Shown here one piece after another: positions 8,980 through 18,571 of a DNA stretch of 64,000 nucleotides. Source of the stretch: a virus; IMG/VR virus record IMGVR_UViG_3300025684_000014, positions 1 to 64,000 of that record; one strand, 5' to 3'. Below the pieces are notes generated by a model. That model made no database searches. It had not been told where the DNA came from and worked only from the letters and a program-made list of their open reading frames with translations. A program made the translations under genes and the position numbers. How positions within the stretch are numbered: position 1 is the stretch's first letter; the number at the start of each line of letters is the position of its first letter.

Positions 8980-10044
8980 TTAAATGCCTCTTTTTCTTAT
9001 TCCGTACCCAGTATGATATTGCCCCCAACTAGAATACCCATGCTTGTATTTCTTTTCTCCAGGTTTTTTATACAGTGAGTTTTGCGTTGGTTGAATATAG
9101 TGTTCTTGCCAAGGATCATGCCATTCTCTAGATTTTCTTATTGTTTCACTATGATTTACACTCTTAGTAGCTGAAGTAGGACCAAGTCCTTGTCCAGGAA
9201 CAATACATCCTCCTGCGTTTACAACTCTCCACCACTCTTCTCTTTCTGCTTTTAATTCTTTTACAAGATCTTTTAAATTAAAATCTAAGCTGCTTCCTGA
9301 TTCAATTAACAAATCGCCTAATTGTTTTTGTTTTCCAGAACCCTCCCCACTTACTCCAGTAGGCATGCTAAATAATTTTATTGCAGCATCAAACATTACA
9401 AATCTTGTTCTAGCAAAATAATATCTTTCTGAAGTAGGCCTTACTCCTGTAATATTGTTTGCTTCTAAAGATGACCAGTGAATTGCTAGTGCAATCGTAT
9501 CATCAGATACCAAATCTACCCAAGACCCCATTTCCATTCTTAACATTTCTACTGAACAATAAAAAGGATTGTATTCACTACTAAAGCTAAGAATTGTTTC
9601 TTCTTCTAAAGAAAAACCTTCTATATCTTTCAATTCTTTAGAAAGTTTAATTACAATTAAAGAATTAAAATCTAATCCTTTTTGAATTTTAGTAATAATA
9701 TTTTTATTTTCTACTAAAATAGTTTCTGAATAATTTGTAATTACTCCATCTTTAGTTACTGACCAAATAATATTCCATTCCCCCAAAGCATCTAAAGTAA
9801 ATTCTTGATAATAAAAACCAGTGTCTGCTTTTGTAGGTATTTCAGGACCAATTAATTGTCCGCTTGGATAAATTGCATTTACCGTTATTACTTCTGGATC
9901 ATATGTTTCATTACAACTGTCTGTTAAAACTATTTTAAATTTATAGCTATTATTTAAATCATAACATTCTTTTACATAATTTCCTTTTCTAGAAATTTTT
10001 ATGGGCACACAATTTTCAAAGTTTCCTATTGTAGAACAACTCAT
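8980..10044 (-). CDS. Putative neck/head-tail connector protein
   Basis: A 354-aa protein. The N-terminal ~120 residues look like an Ig-like beta domain (alternating Tyr/Ile strands, a GEWNIIW strand). The C-terminal part is basic and Gly/Tyr-rich (KKYKHGYSSWGQYHTGYG). It lies in the neck cluster between capsid and sheath genes. No firm family match. An adaptor or whisker-type protein are both possible. Confidence 0.4.
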   Translation of the reverse strand: MSCSTIGNFENCVPIKISRKGNYVKECYDLNNSYKFKIVLTDSCNETYDPEVITVNAIYPSGQLIGPEIPTKADTGFYYQEFTLDALGEWNIIWSVTKDGVITNYSETILVENKNIITKIQKGLDFNSLIVIKLSKELKDIEGFSLEEETILSFSSEYNPFYCSVEMLRMEMGSWVDLVSDDTIALAIHWSSLEANNITGVRPTSERYYFARTRFVMFDAAIKLFSMPTGVSGEGSGKQKQLGDLLIESGSSLDFNLKDLVKELKAEREEWWRVVNAGGCIVPGQGLGPTSATKSVNHSETIRKSREWHDPWQEHYIQPTQNSLYKKPGEKKYKHGYSSWGQYHTGYGIRKRGI

Positions 10045-10054
10045 AATTTTCTCC

Positions 10055-11245
10055 TTATATTTCTAGAATAAGCTTATTTTGATTTACATTTATTATTTTA
10101 TATAATTTTCTTTCCCTGTCACTCCTTGTACCAGGTGGACCATCAAAACTTCCGCTCACTGGATAACTAAATAGTTCTATGTTTTCTTGAGTAAAAGTAC
10201 TTGCGTCTAATTCTTTATTAAATTCAATTACAATTCTTTTTGTATTTAAAGATACATTAACTGCACCATCATATGGTGACACAGAAATTACTTTTAAAGC
10301 GTCTTTGTTTACAGGGGTAGTCTCATCTACCCCTGGTAAGAAATCTTCTCCAAAAACACCTATAGGAGAGCTAGATACATTGCTTGGGTGAGTATAAACA
10401 GAATCACTTGTTGTTTTGAATTTTATTAAAAACGATTCTTGAAGATATTCTTTTTCATAACAATAAACTTTAAAACTTTCACCAACTTCGTAAAGTGATC
10501 CGTCAAAACGAAGAAGTACGCCTCTATCTGTAGCTCTCCATCTTTGAACACATCTACTTACTCTATTTTTGTAATTTGGGTTCGAGGGAGTTGGTTCTGA
10601 CTCGTCTGCAAACCACCAAATATATTTAGCTTGAGAACCTTCTCCAGCTTCTATAATTTTTATATTTAAATAAGTTTGCTGTTCATTGTTCTTAGGTTCA
10701 AACGAACCTTTACTTTTTATCCTGTCTTCAAAATCTGTTTCTTTTAAAACAGAATAAACACTTTTAATTGAGAGAGCTTTACTTTTAGCATACTCAGATA
10801 CAAAGTCAGGTAATTCTCCTGTTGCTGTATCTACGTTTTCTCCAATAATATAAAGATAATACTCTGCGTACTCTCCAAGTACTTGTTTTGGAGTCATACT
10901 TACTAATGTTGCTTGCTCTAAAACTTGTTTACTTATTCTTTGTTCTTCTAAAGCAACTTTAGTTTCTGGAGAATCTATTGCGATCTCTTCAAAATCACAT
11001 TCAACAAATCCAGGAAAATTTGGTGATCGTAAAAAAAATGGATTTGTTGCATCTGAAGTATTAAGCCATAAAGAATTATTTGGTCCGCTTGTCCTGTCGA
11101 AGTCTTTGCCAAATAGTACGCAGCTTTCTTTCAGCGTGTCCAAGTCTACCCTGTTTGAGAATATCAAATAAAAGCTCTGCCCTACTGGAAATCCTGTTTC
11201 CAGATTTTGGGGGTAGCTGTTCAGAGGAAGGAATGTTATTGCCAT
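10055..11245 (-). CDS. Virion protein with Ig-like (Big_5/SbsA-type) domain
   Basis: The start at 11245 (MAITFLPLNS) has AAAGG 8 bases upstream and is preferred over an in-frame TTG at 11281. The product is about 396 aa. Near the C-terminus it has the pattern VSPYDGAVNVSLNTK followed by IVIEFNKELD, which is characteristic of bacterial Ig-like domains (SbsA/Big_5). A second such motif is at the N-terminus (NLETGFPVGQSF ... FSNRVDLDTL). Probably a head or neck decoration that projects from the particle. Confidence 0.5.
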   Translation of the reverse strand: MAITFLPLNSYPQNLETGFPVGQSFYLIFSNRVDLDTLKESCVLFGKDFDRTSGPNNSLWLNTSDATNPFFLRSPNFPGFVECDFEEIAIDSPETKVALEEQRISKQVLEQATLVSMTPKQVLGEYAEYYLYIIGENVDTATGELPDFVSEYAKSKALSIKSVYSVLKETDFEDRIKSKGSFEPKNNEQQTYLNIKIIEAGEGSQAKYIWWFADESEPTPSNPNYKNRVSRCVQRWRATDRGVLLRFDGSLYEVGESFKVYCYEKEYLQESFLIKFKTTSDSVYTHPSNVSSSPIGVFGEDFLPGVDETTPVNKDALKVISVSPYDGAVNVSLNTKRIVIEFNKELDASTFTQENIELFSYPVSGSFDGPPGTRSDRERKLYKIINVNQNKLILEI

Positions 11246-11399
11246 TATCTTGCCTTTCTTCAGAGAGAGGTTTGATCTCAACCATCTCTCCTTCTTCTTC
11301 TATTTCTATTTCAAAATTATATGTAAAATCTTCTTCATATTTAAAGTTTTCTTCAATATATAGTTCTACTTCTGTTTTTTCTTCTTTAAAATATCCCAT
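11076..11399 (-). CDS. Small acidic protein overlapping the next gene
   Basis: A 107-aa frame starting at 11399 with GGAG 9 bases upstream, just after the capsid gene's terminator. The first ~45 residues are strongly acidic (Glu-rich) and not covered by any other gene. The rest overlaps the Ig-like protein gene in another frame for about 170 bases. The start is convincing, but the full length is less certain because the C-terminal half is Arg-rich and may be a shadow. No family recognised. Confidence 0.45.
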   Translation of the reverse strand: MGYFKEEKTEVELYIEENFKYEEDFTYNFEIEIEEEGEMVEIKPLSEERQDNGNNIPSSEQLPPKSGNRISSRAELLFDILKQGRLGHAERKLRTIWQRLRQDKRTK

Positions 11400-11414
11400 A
11401 ATAAAAACTCCAAT

Positions 11415-11445
11415 AAAAAAGGCTGGTATTTCTACCAGCCTTTTT
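11415..11445 (-). terminator. Rho-independent terminator after major capsid gene
   Basis: An 8-bp stem GGCTGGTA/TACCAGCC with a 4-base loop lies between an A-run and a T-run, so it could act in both directions. It sits 36 bases beyond the capsid gene stop and separates it from the next genes on the minus strand, matching the need for much more capsid mRNA. Confidence 0.85.
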
Positions 11446-11481
11446 ACTACATAAAAGTGACTCTAGTAAAGTTAAACTTTA

Positions 11482-12831
11482 TTAGATGTTACCCTTTACG
11501 TCTGCTTCGCTAACAGGGTCAATGTCTCCAGGACGAGCATCAACGCTACCGTCCCACATGTTCTCTGCACGCTTAACATTGCGGAATACACCAATTCCCT
11601 GACCCTCATGAGCAACAGCAAAACCGTAACGCTCACGAATCTTGATCTTTACAGTCTCAGTGTTCTCATCACGCCACTCAACAGTAGTAGCCTCCTCATC
11701 AACAAGGTGGAATCCAACATTTCCAGAAGAAAGAAGGAAGATGTCACCAGTCTCAGTCTCAGGGTCATAAGGACAAAGAGGAGAAACAATGATGTTGAAG
11801 CTGAATGGGAAGTAGCTAGGAAGCTTAGGCGCAGAGGTCATCTCTTGGCTACGCTCGAGAACTCCAGTTACTGCACCTGCAGGATCGCCACCAGCTGTAC
11901 CAGTTCCACGAGGATTCACAACCTTTGTGCCCATTGAAGGACCACGGCTACCCATTGCACCATTGCTATAAGGAGCAAGAGGACCAGGATTTCCTGTGTA
12001 AGGATTGAAGATTGAACCACCACCATGAGCAAGCATCATTGTACGCATGACAGGATCTTGAACAAATGTGTAGTAGAAAAGAGGGTGCATAAGCATTACG
12101 TTAGGAGTAAAGCCTTCTTCGCTCATATGAGCCATAGCACGCATGAGGTTCTCCATAGTCATAGAACCATTAGCAGAAAGCTTAGAGCCACCGTTTACTG
12201 CATCCTCTACAAGGCCGCGACCTGTGAGAACACCATAAATAGACTGAGCAGGATTAAGGTTATCAAAAAGAGTAGTTCCGAGTTGCTTAAGGAAAGCAAC
12301 TGCCTTTTGCTCTTTGTGACGAACCATAGCTGCGCCCATCAACTGAAGGTTCTTAGACATAATATCAAAAGTACTGTAACGAAGAGCCTCGTCAGTAAAG
12401 CTAGCAGCAATACCGCTCTTTCCAATGAATGCTGTGCTTACGGCACCACCCATTTGGAAGTTAACCTCAGGATAAGTACCTGACTCCTGAACGTCACCTG
12501 CATAAACAGCACCCATCGCTCCTGCAAGAATTTGAGTATTCAAACCCTTAGCAGCAACACGATCAAAGAGAGGGGTAATTGTCATCATGGGCTCTACAGG
12601 CTCACGAATAAGAATTTCCATAGACTCTTGAAGGAGGGGTGTGATTTCAGAAGAAGAGATAGCGTCGCGATTCTTAGGAGAAATTACCTCAGCAAAAGCC
12701 TCCCAACTAACTTTCTCATCACGATCAGGAAGCTCACCACGATTACGAATCATGTCAGCAAGATAACGAGCAGCGTTCTTGGTGCTCTTAGGAAGAGTTA
12801 GCTCTGTTCCGTCTGTAAATTTAATTGCCAT
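11482..12831 (-). CDS. Major capsid protein (HK97 fold)
   Basis: A 449-aa protein. The N-terminal ~90 residues are a charged helical segment, typical of a delta/scaffold region removed by the prohead protease. The remainder resembles an HK97-fold shell, with a segment (residues about 150-190) giving a long spine-like helix and a Gly/Pro/Asn-rich loop around residues 265-310. Codon choice is more uniform and GC-richer than in its neighbours, as expected for the most abundant protein. Order (protease, decoration protein, this gene, terminator) supports the call. Confidence 0.75.
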   Translation of the reverse strand: MAIKFTDGTELTLPKSTKNAARYLADMIRNRGELPDRDEKVSWEAFAEVISPKNRDAISSSEITPLLQESMEILIREPVEPMMTITPLFDRVAAKGLNTQILAGAMGAVYAGDVQESGTYPEVNFQMGGAVSTAFIGKSGIAASFTDEALRYSTFDIMSKNLQLMGAAMVRHKEQKAVAFLKQLGTTLFDNLNPAQSIYGVLTGRGLVEDAVNGGSKLSANGSMTMENLMRAMAHMSEEGFTPNVMLMHPLFYYTFVQDPVMRTMMLAHGGGSIFNPYTGNPGPLAPYSNGAMGSRGPSMGTKVVNPRGTGTAGGDPAGAVTGVLERSQEMTSAPKLPSYFPFSFNIIVSPLCPYDPETETGDIFLLSSGNVGFHLVDEEATTVEWRDENTETVKIKIRERYGFAVAHEGQGIGVFRNVKRAENMWDGSVDARPGDIDPVSEADVKGNI

Positions 12832-12861
12832 AATTTAAATATCCTTTTAAATAATTTTTTA

Positions 12862-14133
12862 TTATTGGAGCTTGACGTTAACGACAGCGATTTCGTCAGC
12901 GACTTCCTCACCGTGGTGAGAAGAAAGAGTAATAAGGTCAGAGAAGCCACGAGTAGCGCTACCAGGCATCTTAGCAGTAGCATCAAACTCATCTCCTTCA
13001 AAACCAGTACGAACACGCTCAAGAAGTCCGCGAGGCTCCTTGTATGTAGCAAGAAGGCGTCCTACAACAAGATGTGCTGTGTGATCAGCGTCACTCGCAA
13101 CAGTAAAGTTGCTCATTGCGTCAAAAGTAACAAAATCACCAGGACGAGCGTCGCCAGCAAACATCATCATGCGCTCTTGGCTTGAAGCAGCTGAACCGTA
13201 AGCATGAACAAGAATGTTTCCAGCAAGTCCAGCAGGAGCTGCATCTCCACCATCCTCATAGAACAAAATCATTCCTGCATCTGCATCAAGAGTCCAATCA
13301 CCAGCTTTTGAAAGCAAAGCAATATCTCCACGATGACGAGCAGCAGCAAATGCGCTGAAGCTAACAGGAGTTCTTGTTGTGTGAGAAGCGAGCTTTCCAA
13401 GTCCAAGGTCATAAGCTACTACGTTAGTAGTATCAAGGCCAGCAAAACGAGGCAATGCAGCAAGCTCAGCACCAGTAACAAGAGTAAGTCCTGCAACTGC
13501 AACTGCTTGAGCATCAGTGCAAACGTGAGCAACCTTCATCTGAATGTCAGTAAAGAACTGAATTAGATGTTGCTTCTGATAGTTTGTAAAGTGAAGGTTC
13601 GCAGGATCATCGCCAGCCCAAACGTAAACGTCATAAGCAAGAATACCTACAGGAGCTGAAATGAATCCAGCAACGATGTCTTGGAGATCAGCAACAAGCG
13701 TAGCTCCATCAGGCATTGCAACTGAAGGTGCCCAACCGTTTCCAACAATTGCTTGAGCAAACTCAAGAAGAGATACAGGACCTACATCAAGAGTCTCTAC
13801 AAAAGCCCCTGTGCGAATGTCGATTACACGAGCATCAACATCATTGCTTGTGTAAGCAAGGATTTCATCACCTGCTCCAGTTGCTTCAAGAGCACGACGA
13901 AGAAGCCCTGAAGGAACTACGCGTCCACTTGCATCAAGAGAAACAACTTTCCCAGATGACATTGTGAACCAGTCTTTAGACTTCTCATTCTGCCAAAGAG
14001 TAGGCAACCAAGAAGCAGGCTTCCACTCACCATGAGGAACAGAAGCATTCATCTGGACTGTGTTATTTGGTGTGATCTGATCCATAAGATCAGTACGAGT
14101 CTTGAAACGACTAGCAAAACGACTAATAGCCAT
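12862..14133 (-). CDS. Head decoration or minor capsid protein
   Basis: A 423-aa Ala-rich, beta-type soluble protein between the prohead protease and the capsid gene. It has the same optimised codon choice as the capsid gene, suggesting high expression. Segments such as GEWKPASWLPTLW, and GDFVTFDAMSNF near the C-terminus, recall phage head decoration or structural proteins encoded next to the capsid. The ribosome site TAGGAG precedes the ATG. A decoration role is inferred from place and expression signature. Confidence 0.55.
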   Translation of the reverse strand: MAISRFASRFKTRTDLMDQITPNNTVQMNASVPHGEWKPASWLPTLWQNEKSKDWFTMSSGKVVSLDASGRVVPSGLLRRALEATGAGDEILAYTSNDVDARVIDIRTGAFVETLDVGPVSLLEFAQAIVGNGWAPSVAMPDGATLVADLQDIVAGFISAPVGILAYDVYVWAGDDPANLHFTNYQKQHLIQFFTDIQMKVAHVCTDAQAVAVAGLTLVTGAELAALPRFAGLDTTNVVAYDLGLGKLASHTTRTPVSFSAFAAARHRGDIALLSKAGDWTLDADAGMILFYEDGGDAAPAGLAGNILVHAYGSAASSQERMMMFAGDARPGDFVTFDAMSNFTVASDADHTAHLVVGRLLATYKEPRGLLERVRTGFEGDEFDATAKMPGSATRGFSDLITLSSHHGEEVADEIAVVNVKLQ

Positions 14134-14162
14134 ATGTTATTCTCCTAGGATAAAATAGTCTT

Positions 14163-16877
14163 TTAAAAGTTTTCGGGATTAAATCCACGAGGTAAGTAAT
14201 GAGCTTGAGTCGAGAACCAGCTATCAGCAGCGTACTGGCCATTTGACTCTTTGATTTTTTTATAGTTGTCAACAATGCTTTGTTCAAAGCTATCAAGAAT
14301 GCTTTCTTGTTTCTTGTTAACAACATTATCATCTTCTATAGCATGCTCAGAAGGATTTTCAACTTTATTATCTGTTAATTCTACATTTTCTTCAAGTTTA
14401 TTATCAATATTTTTTTCTTCATCAATATTATTATCTTTTTCTTGCTTAAATACTAAAGCTTCTAGAGTTTCTTTGAACTTTGTTTCTAGATCATTATAGC
14501 TTGCTTGCAACTCTTCAAAACGCTTTTCAAGAGCTAAAAAATCATCCGATTTGTCACATTTAAAGCTTTCTGCTTTCTTATCTACACAAGACATAATTTT
14601 CTTTTTAACAGAGTCAGAATATTTAGATCTTTCAATCAATCTACGTGCAGCTGTTACATGCGCACAATCTGGTACTGGAAAAGATCTTTCAGGTCCACAA
14701 AATGCCGAGTCAGGCAAATTGTTTCTTGCTTCGGTTGAAAGCTGTGCATCATTTTGAATTAAAGCACCTTGTAATGCAAGATCTAAAAATTCCCAATCTA
14801 CATCAATTGAATCTTCAGCATCTAATGTTTCTTCTTCACTAAAAGATTCATCGTGCTCTTTTTGTTGACTTTCTGTAGGTTCTACAGCTTCAATTTCCAA
14901 ATCTAAATCTTTATCTGAATCTTCTTCAAGTTCAATTTCTAGATCTAAATCTTCTGTAATATTATTTTCAGACATATTTGAGTCCTTTTGTTTTGTCATT
15001 TTATTTGATGATTTTCTTGGGTGCCCGCTAGGCAACAAGTCATTATCTTGTTTGTATTTAGAATTTGAAGGCCTACCACTTCTTACTAACTTCAAGAATG
15101 CATTTACTCTTGCTACTCCCCAACCAGACCTAGACATTCCTGGACGGTGTGTGGTTGAGAAAGCACCTGCACCTCTACGATAAACAGCCTTTAGCATTCC
15201 AAGAGTAACTCTTTTACCTGCTTCTTTACCATATTTCTTATTGTGAGAAGAAACTTTTTCTTTTAAAGATTCTAATACTGATCCAACTTCAATTTTTGAA
15301 TTAGCTTTAGAAGCTGACCCTTCTGCATTCTTTTTTGAACCTTTAATTCTTTCTGAAGGCTTAGCGGGAGTTTTTGCTCCTTTGCCTTTTGGTGATGACC
15401 TTTCTGCATCTAGATCAAAATCACCAATCATCATTTCTTCTAATTCAGAATCATTAGCAGCACTAATTTTTACTGCCCAATCAATACCAGAAGTTCCTCC
15501 CCAACCAAGCCAAGCTACATATCCACGGTCTTTCCATGGCTCTGATTTATATTCAGGAGCAACAACTGCATTTTTTCTGTGTCGATTGAAAGCAGCCATT
15601 CTTTTGACTGTTGAGAGCCCAATTTCGCTCTTAGTGGCTAACTGTCTGGCTCTTGCCCAACCAACAGGTGTCATACCTTTTACTTCTGAACCCTTTTCTT
15701 TTTTCCAATTAAGAACTTTTTGAGCGTTACCTTTTGCACCTGCAGGAACTTTAAACATTTTTTCATCATTTAATTCTTCTGCAAATTCATCTAGCTCTGT
15801 TTCAAACATTTCAAAATCTAAAGAATCTTTACGCATACTACCTGAGTACTTAACTTTAATAACCATAGTCTCTCCATCGCCTCTTTGAGTGATATAAGTT
15901 TCACCCTGTTCATGGAGTTCCATCATTGCTTTTTCAGAAATACTCATTTCGTGATCGTATTTCTTTTCTACTTTTTCTTTGGGCTTTTCTTCTTTTTCAT
16001 TGGTTTCTTTACTGTAGGCATCGATTTGCTCGGTTGTTTGTAAGCCATCTTCTTTTCTCCATTCTTGAATTAATGAATCACTCATAATAAGCTCGTAAGG
16101 TATATCTTTCTTGTCTTGCTGTTCAATATTTAAAGAGTCTGAAATTTCCATGGAAACTACTTGAGAAAGATCATCTGCAGGCGTATTCACTACAGACCCC
16201 TCAAGTACAATAAAGTCCCCTGTAATAAAGACACAAGTCTCTCCATCATAATTTTGGCCGTGTCGGTGCTCACACATTCCATCCATAGCCCAGTCTGTTT
16301 CGCAAATAGAGCATACATGCCTATCTGTAGTTGACCCAGCAGAGAAAGTAATATAACGCCCATCCATAAACTTTCTAATAGCATCTTCATCTGTAATATT
16401 TGCTTGAACACGCATACGTCCAAGACCTGGCCATCTTTTATTTTGAATAAGGCCATTCTTTTTCATTACAGAATAAATTTCTCCTGGTTCATCTCTAATA
16501 AAAGCATTTCTAATATCTAGTACTTGATCTGCAGCTCCAAAAAAACCAATAGCATCTTCGTAAAGATCTTCCCATTGACCACCAATAAAGCGACCAATAG
16601 GCTCGCTGCTTTGATCATGGTTTTTTAAAATTGGCTTTGGATAAGGAGAAACCAAAGATTCAATTCCTCTTTGCTGACCCTTAGTAGAATAAATTCGGTT
16701 ATTAATCTTTCTTCCCGAATGAGAAAGATCATAAGTTACAATAAGACCTTTTCCCTTACTATAAGCAGAGTTCAAAAGATTGTCTGTCATGACAATCTTT
16801 TCTTGCTTATCAAGAGTTAAAATCTTTTTGTCTGGGTTTATTTGTATGAAATCATTGTATTTAATAATCTTAGACAT
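14163..16877 (-). CDS. Prohead protease fused to scaffold/accessory domains
   Basis: A 904-aa multidomain protein. Residues about 30-260 read as a prohead serine protease domain: an AYSKGKGLIVTYDLSH strand, NRIYSTKGQQRGIESL, KNHD with a candidate catalytic His, then GDFIVLEGSVVNTPAD. It contains a small Cys/His cluster (CSICETDW ... CEHRHG). Residues about 370-480 match a phage accessory domain (GWARARQLA ... WLGWGGTSGI). Residues about 540-630 match another (VTLGMLKAVYRRGAGAF ... QDNDLLPSGHPR). Residues about 725-790 carry a third (SAFCGPERSFPVPDCAHV). The acidic C-terminus suits an internal scaffold. The precise catalytic triad was not verified. Confidence 0.65.
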   Translation of the reverse strand: MSKIIKYNDFIQINPDKKILTLDKQEKIVMTDNLLNSAYSKGKGLIVTYDLSHSGRKINNRIYSTKGQQRGIESLVSPYPKPILKNHDQSSEPIGRFIGGQWEDLYEDAIGFFGAADQVLDIRNAFIRDEPGEIYSVMKKNGLIQNKRWPGLGRMRVQANITDEDAIRKFMDGRYITFSAGSTTDRHVCSICETDWAMDGMCEHRHGQNYDGETCVFITGDFIVLEGSVVNTPADDLSQVVSMEISDSLNIEQQDKKDIPYELIMSDSLIQEWRKEDGLQTTEQIDAYSKETNEKEEKPKEKVEKKYDHEMSISEKAMMELHEQGETYITQRGDGETMVIKVKYSGSMRKDSLDFEMFETELDEFAEELNDEKMFKVPAGAKGNAQKVLNWKKEKGSEVKGMTPVGWARARQLATKSEIGLSTVKRMAAFNRHRKNAVVAPEYKSEPWKDRGYVAWLGWGGTSGIDWAVKISAANDSELEEMMIGDFDLDAERSSPKGKGAKTPAKPSERIKGSKKNAEGSASKANSKIEVGSVLESLKEKVSSHNKKYGKEAGKRVTLGMLKAVYRRGAGAFSTTHRPGMSRSGWGVARVNAFLKLVRSGRPSNSKYKQDNDLLPSGHPRKSSNKMTKQKDSNMSENNITEDLDLEIELEEDSDKDLDLEIEAVEPTESQQKEHDESFSEEETLDAEDSIDVDWEFLDLALQGALIQNDAQLSTEARNNLPDSAFCGPERSFPVPDCAHVTAARRLIERSKYSDSVKKKIMSCVDKKAESFKCDKSDDFLALEKRFEELQASYNDLETKFKETLEALVFKQEKDNNIDEEKNIDNKLEENVELTDNKVENPSEHAIEDDNVVNKKQESILDSFEQSIVDNYKKIKESNGQYAADSWFSTQAHYLPRGFNPENF

Positions 16878-16915
16878 AAAAAGCCTTTTTATTGTAAGTT
16901 AAAGTATTAATTAAT

Positions 16916-18568
16916 TTAATTAGCTTTTTCAAGCGTTTCTAATAAGTCTAAGATTTTTTTACCTTCTTTTATTTCAAAAAACAATCTTTCTGTATCATTA
17001 GAAAATTTAGGACTTGTTCTTACTCCTGTTTGATTTTCTGGCCTTGCTATATTGTTTGAAGTGTTTTTAGGACCACTAGGCATTGACAATTCCCTGCCAG
17101 GAAGGTTCTTTTTTTCGTTATTATTGTTTTTTTCAATTTCTTCTTTTTTAATATTAGAAGAAGGAGATTCTGCTAAAGCTGCAGAGGCAGGAGCAAAAGC
17201 AGACATACTTTTAATCAACGCCAAAGGTTCAGTATAAAGTTTATAATTAGTTTTATCTTGAAAACTTTCGTCTGTTGGCTGCTCACCAAGTCGTTTTCTT
17301 GCTTCTTGCTCAGAGATAAGATTATTAAGCCAAAGTTGAATTGTTTGGTTTTCTTCTTTTGATTTCTCTTCTTTATCTACTGATCCAAATTTAATGTAAA
17401 CCATTTTGTCTGTATCAAATAAAGAATCCTTATATCCGCCTTCCAAAAGAAGCTCTCCTATTACATAAGTTTCAATAAATACTTTTACTCTTTCTTGAAG
17501 TGCTTCAACGCTTTGGATAGCTATTTTAGATAATGTATTTGCAGTACTTCTATTTGCTGAATCAGCTTCTCCCATATCCATAGGAGATACACCCAATCCA
17601 GCAAATACTCTCTTCTTAAAATACTCTAAATAATCATCTATTTTTAACGCTTTTCCTTCACTTCCAATAGCTTCTATGTTGTGCCTATGGTCTGAAACAA
17701 AAATGCCACCAGAAGGCATATACTCTATTGTTTGGCGTACAAGATCAGATTCTTTAATACCATCAGGGCCATATCTTTCAGGCATTACATCGTTACCTAC
17801 TTTATAATGAAATAATGGATGTAAATTTGCATCAATCATATTTTCGATTGATTCTTCTAAACGTCGTAAAAGAGATAAGTCTTCTAGTACTGGAAGTATC
17901 TCTGGAGTTCCCATTGTAAATCCAGGTTTTTTATTATTATAAAAATGAATTACATCTTTAGGATCGAATTCTCTCCAACCGCCAGTGTTAGGTTGCTCTT
18001 GCATTATTTTTTTAAGCTCGCCGTTCTTTTTTACTTTAAACCATAAGGTCTCAAAAGGAAGTACATAATATCCAGCAATAGGATCTACTTGCTTTCCATT
18101 TAGCATTCTTACTTTTCCAGTAGAAGCATCTTTATTTCTTACTTTTACCCAAGCGTGGTTAGAATACCTAACAAGATCATGAGCAAGGTCTGCCATTAAT
18201 AAATCAAATGGCTGTCCAGACGTATATTCGATTTCTTTAATTCTTCGTTTAACATAATTTACTCGTTCTTTATCATTTCCTACAAATTCCCACCCTGCTA
18301 AAACAAAACGTTCTACTTTTTTTTGAATTGCTTTATATAAAAAAGAATCAGTATCTTGAGCTATTTGAATTTCAGTAAGATCATATTCTGGTTTAAACCA
18401 ATTTCCTCTATGTCTATCTGCGTAAGACATAGAGCGGCTGCTTACTTTTTTTACTCTTGCTCCAGAAACAGCTTCTCCCAACAAGGCTACATTTCTGTTA
18501 TCTGATAAACTAATTTCTTTTTTATCTGCTAAGGCTTTTAATGCTTTGTTTATCGTATCTAATCTCAT
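16916..18568 (-). CDS. Portal protein
   Basis: A 550-aa protein with typical portal features: an N-terminal region with IQIAQDTDSFLYKAIQKKVERFVLAGW-type core strands, a wing/stem motif around VIHFYNNKKPGFTMGTPEI near residue 210, and a long helix region with GLGVSPMDMGEADSANRSTAN near residue 335, common to SPP1/HK97-type portals. The C-terminal ~100 residues are low-complexity Asn/Lys/Glu. It forms the dodecameric DNA channel at one capsid vertex. Position between protease and other virion genes supports it. Confidence 0.8.
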   Translation of the reverse strand: MRLDTINKALKALADKKEISLSDNRNVALLGEAVSGARVKKVSSRSMSYADRHRGNWFKPEYDLTEIQIAQDTDSFLYKAIQKKVERFVLAGWEFVGNDKERVNYVKRRIKEIEYTSGQPFDLLMADLAHDLVRYSNHAWVKVRNKDASTGKVRMLNGKQVDPIAGYYVLPFETLWFKVKKNGELKKIMQEQPNTGGWREFDPKDVIHFYNNKKPGFTMGTPEILPVLEDLSLLRRLEESIENMIDANLHPLFHYKVGNDVMPERYGPDGIKESDLVRQTIEYMPSGGIFVSDHRHNIEAIGSEGKALKIDDYLEYFKKRVFAGLGVSPMDMGEADSANRSTANTLSKIAIQSVEALQERVKVFIETYVIGELLLEGGYKDSLFDTDKMVYIKFGSVDKEEKSKEENQTIQLWLNNLISEQEARKRLGEQPTDESFQDKTNYKLYTEPLALIKSMSAFAPASAALAESPSSNIKKEEIEKNNNNEKKNLPGRELSMPSGPKNTSNNIARPENQTGVRTSPKFSNDTERLFFEIKEGKKILDLLETLEKAN

Positions 18569-18571
18569 TGC

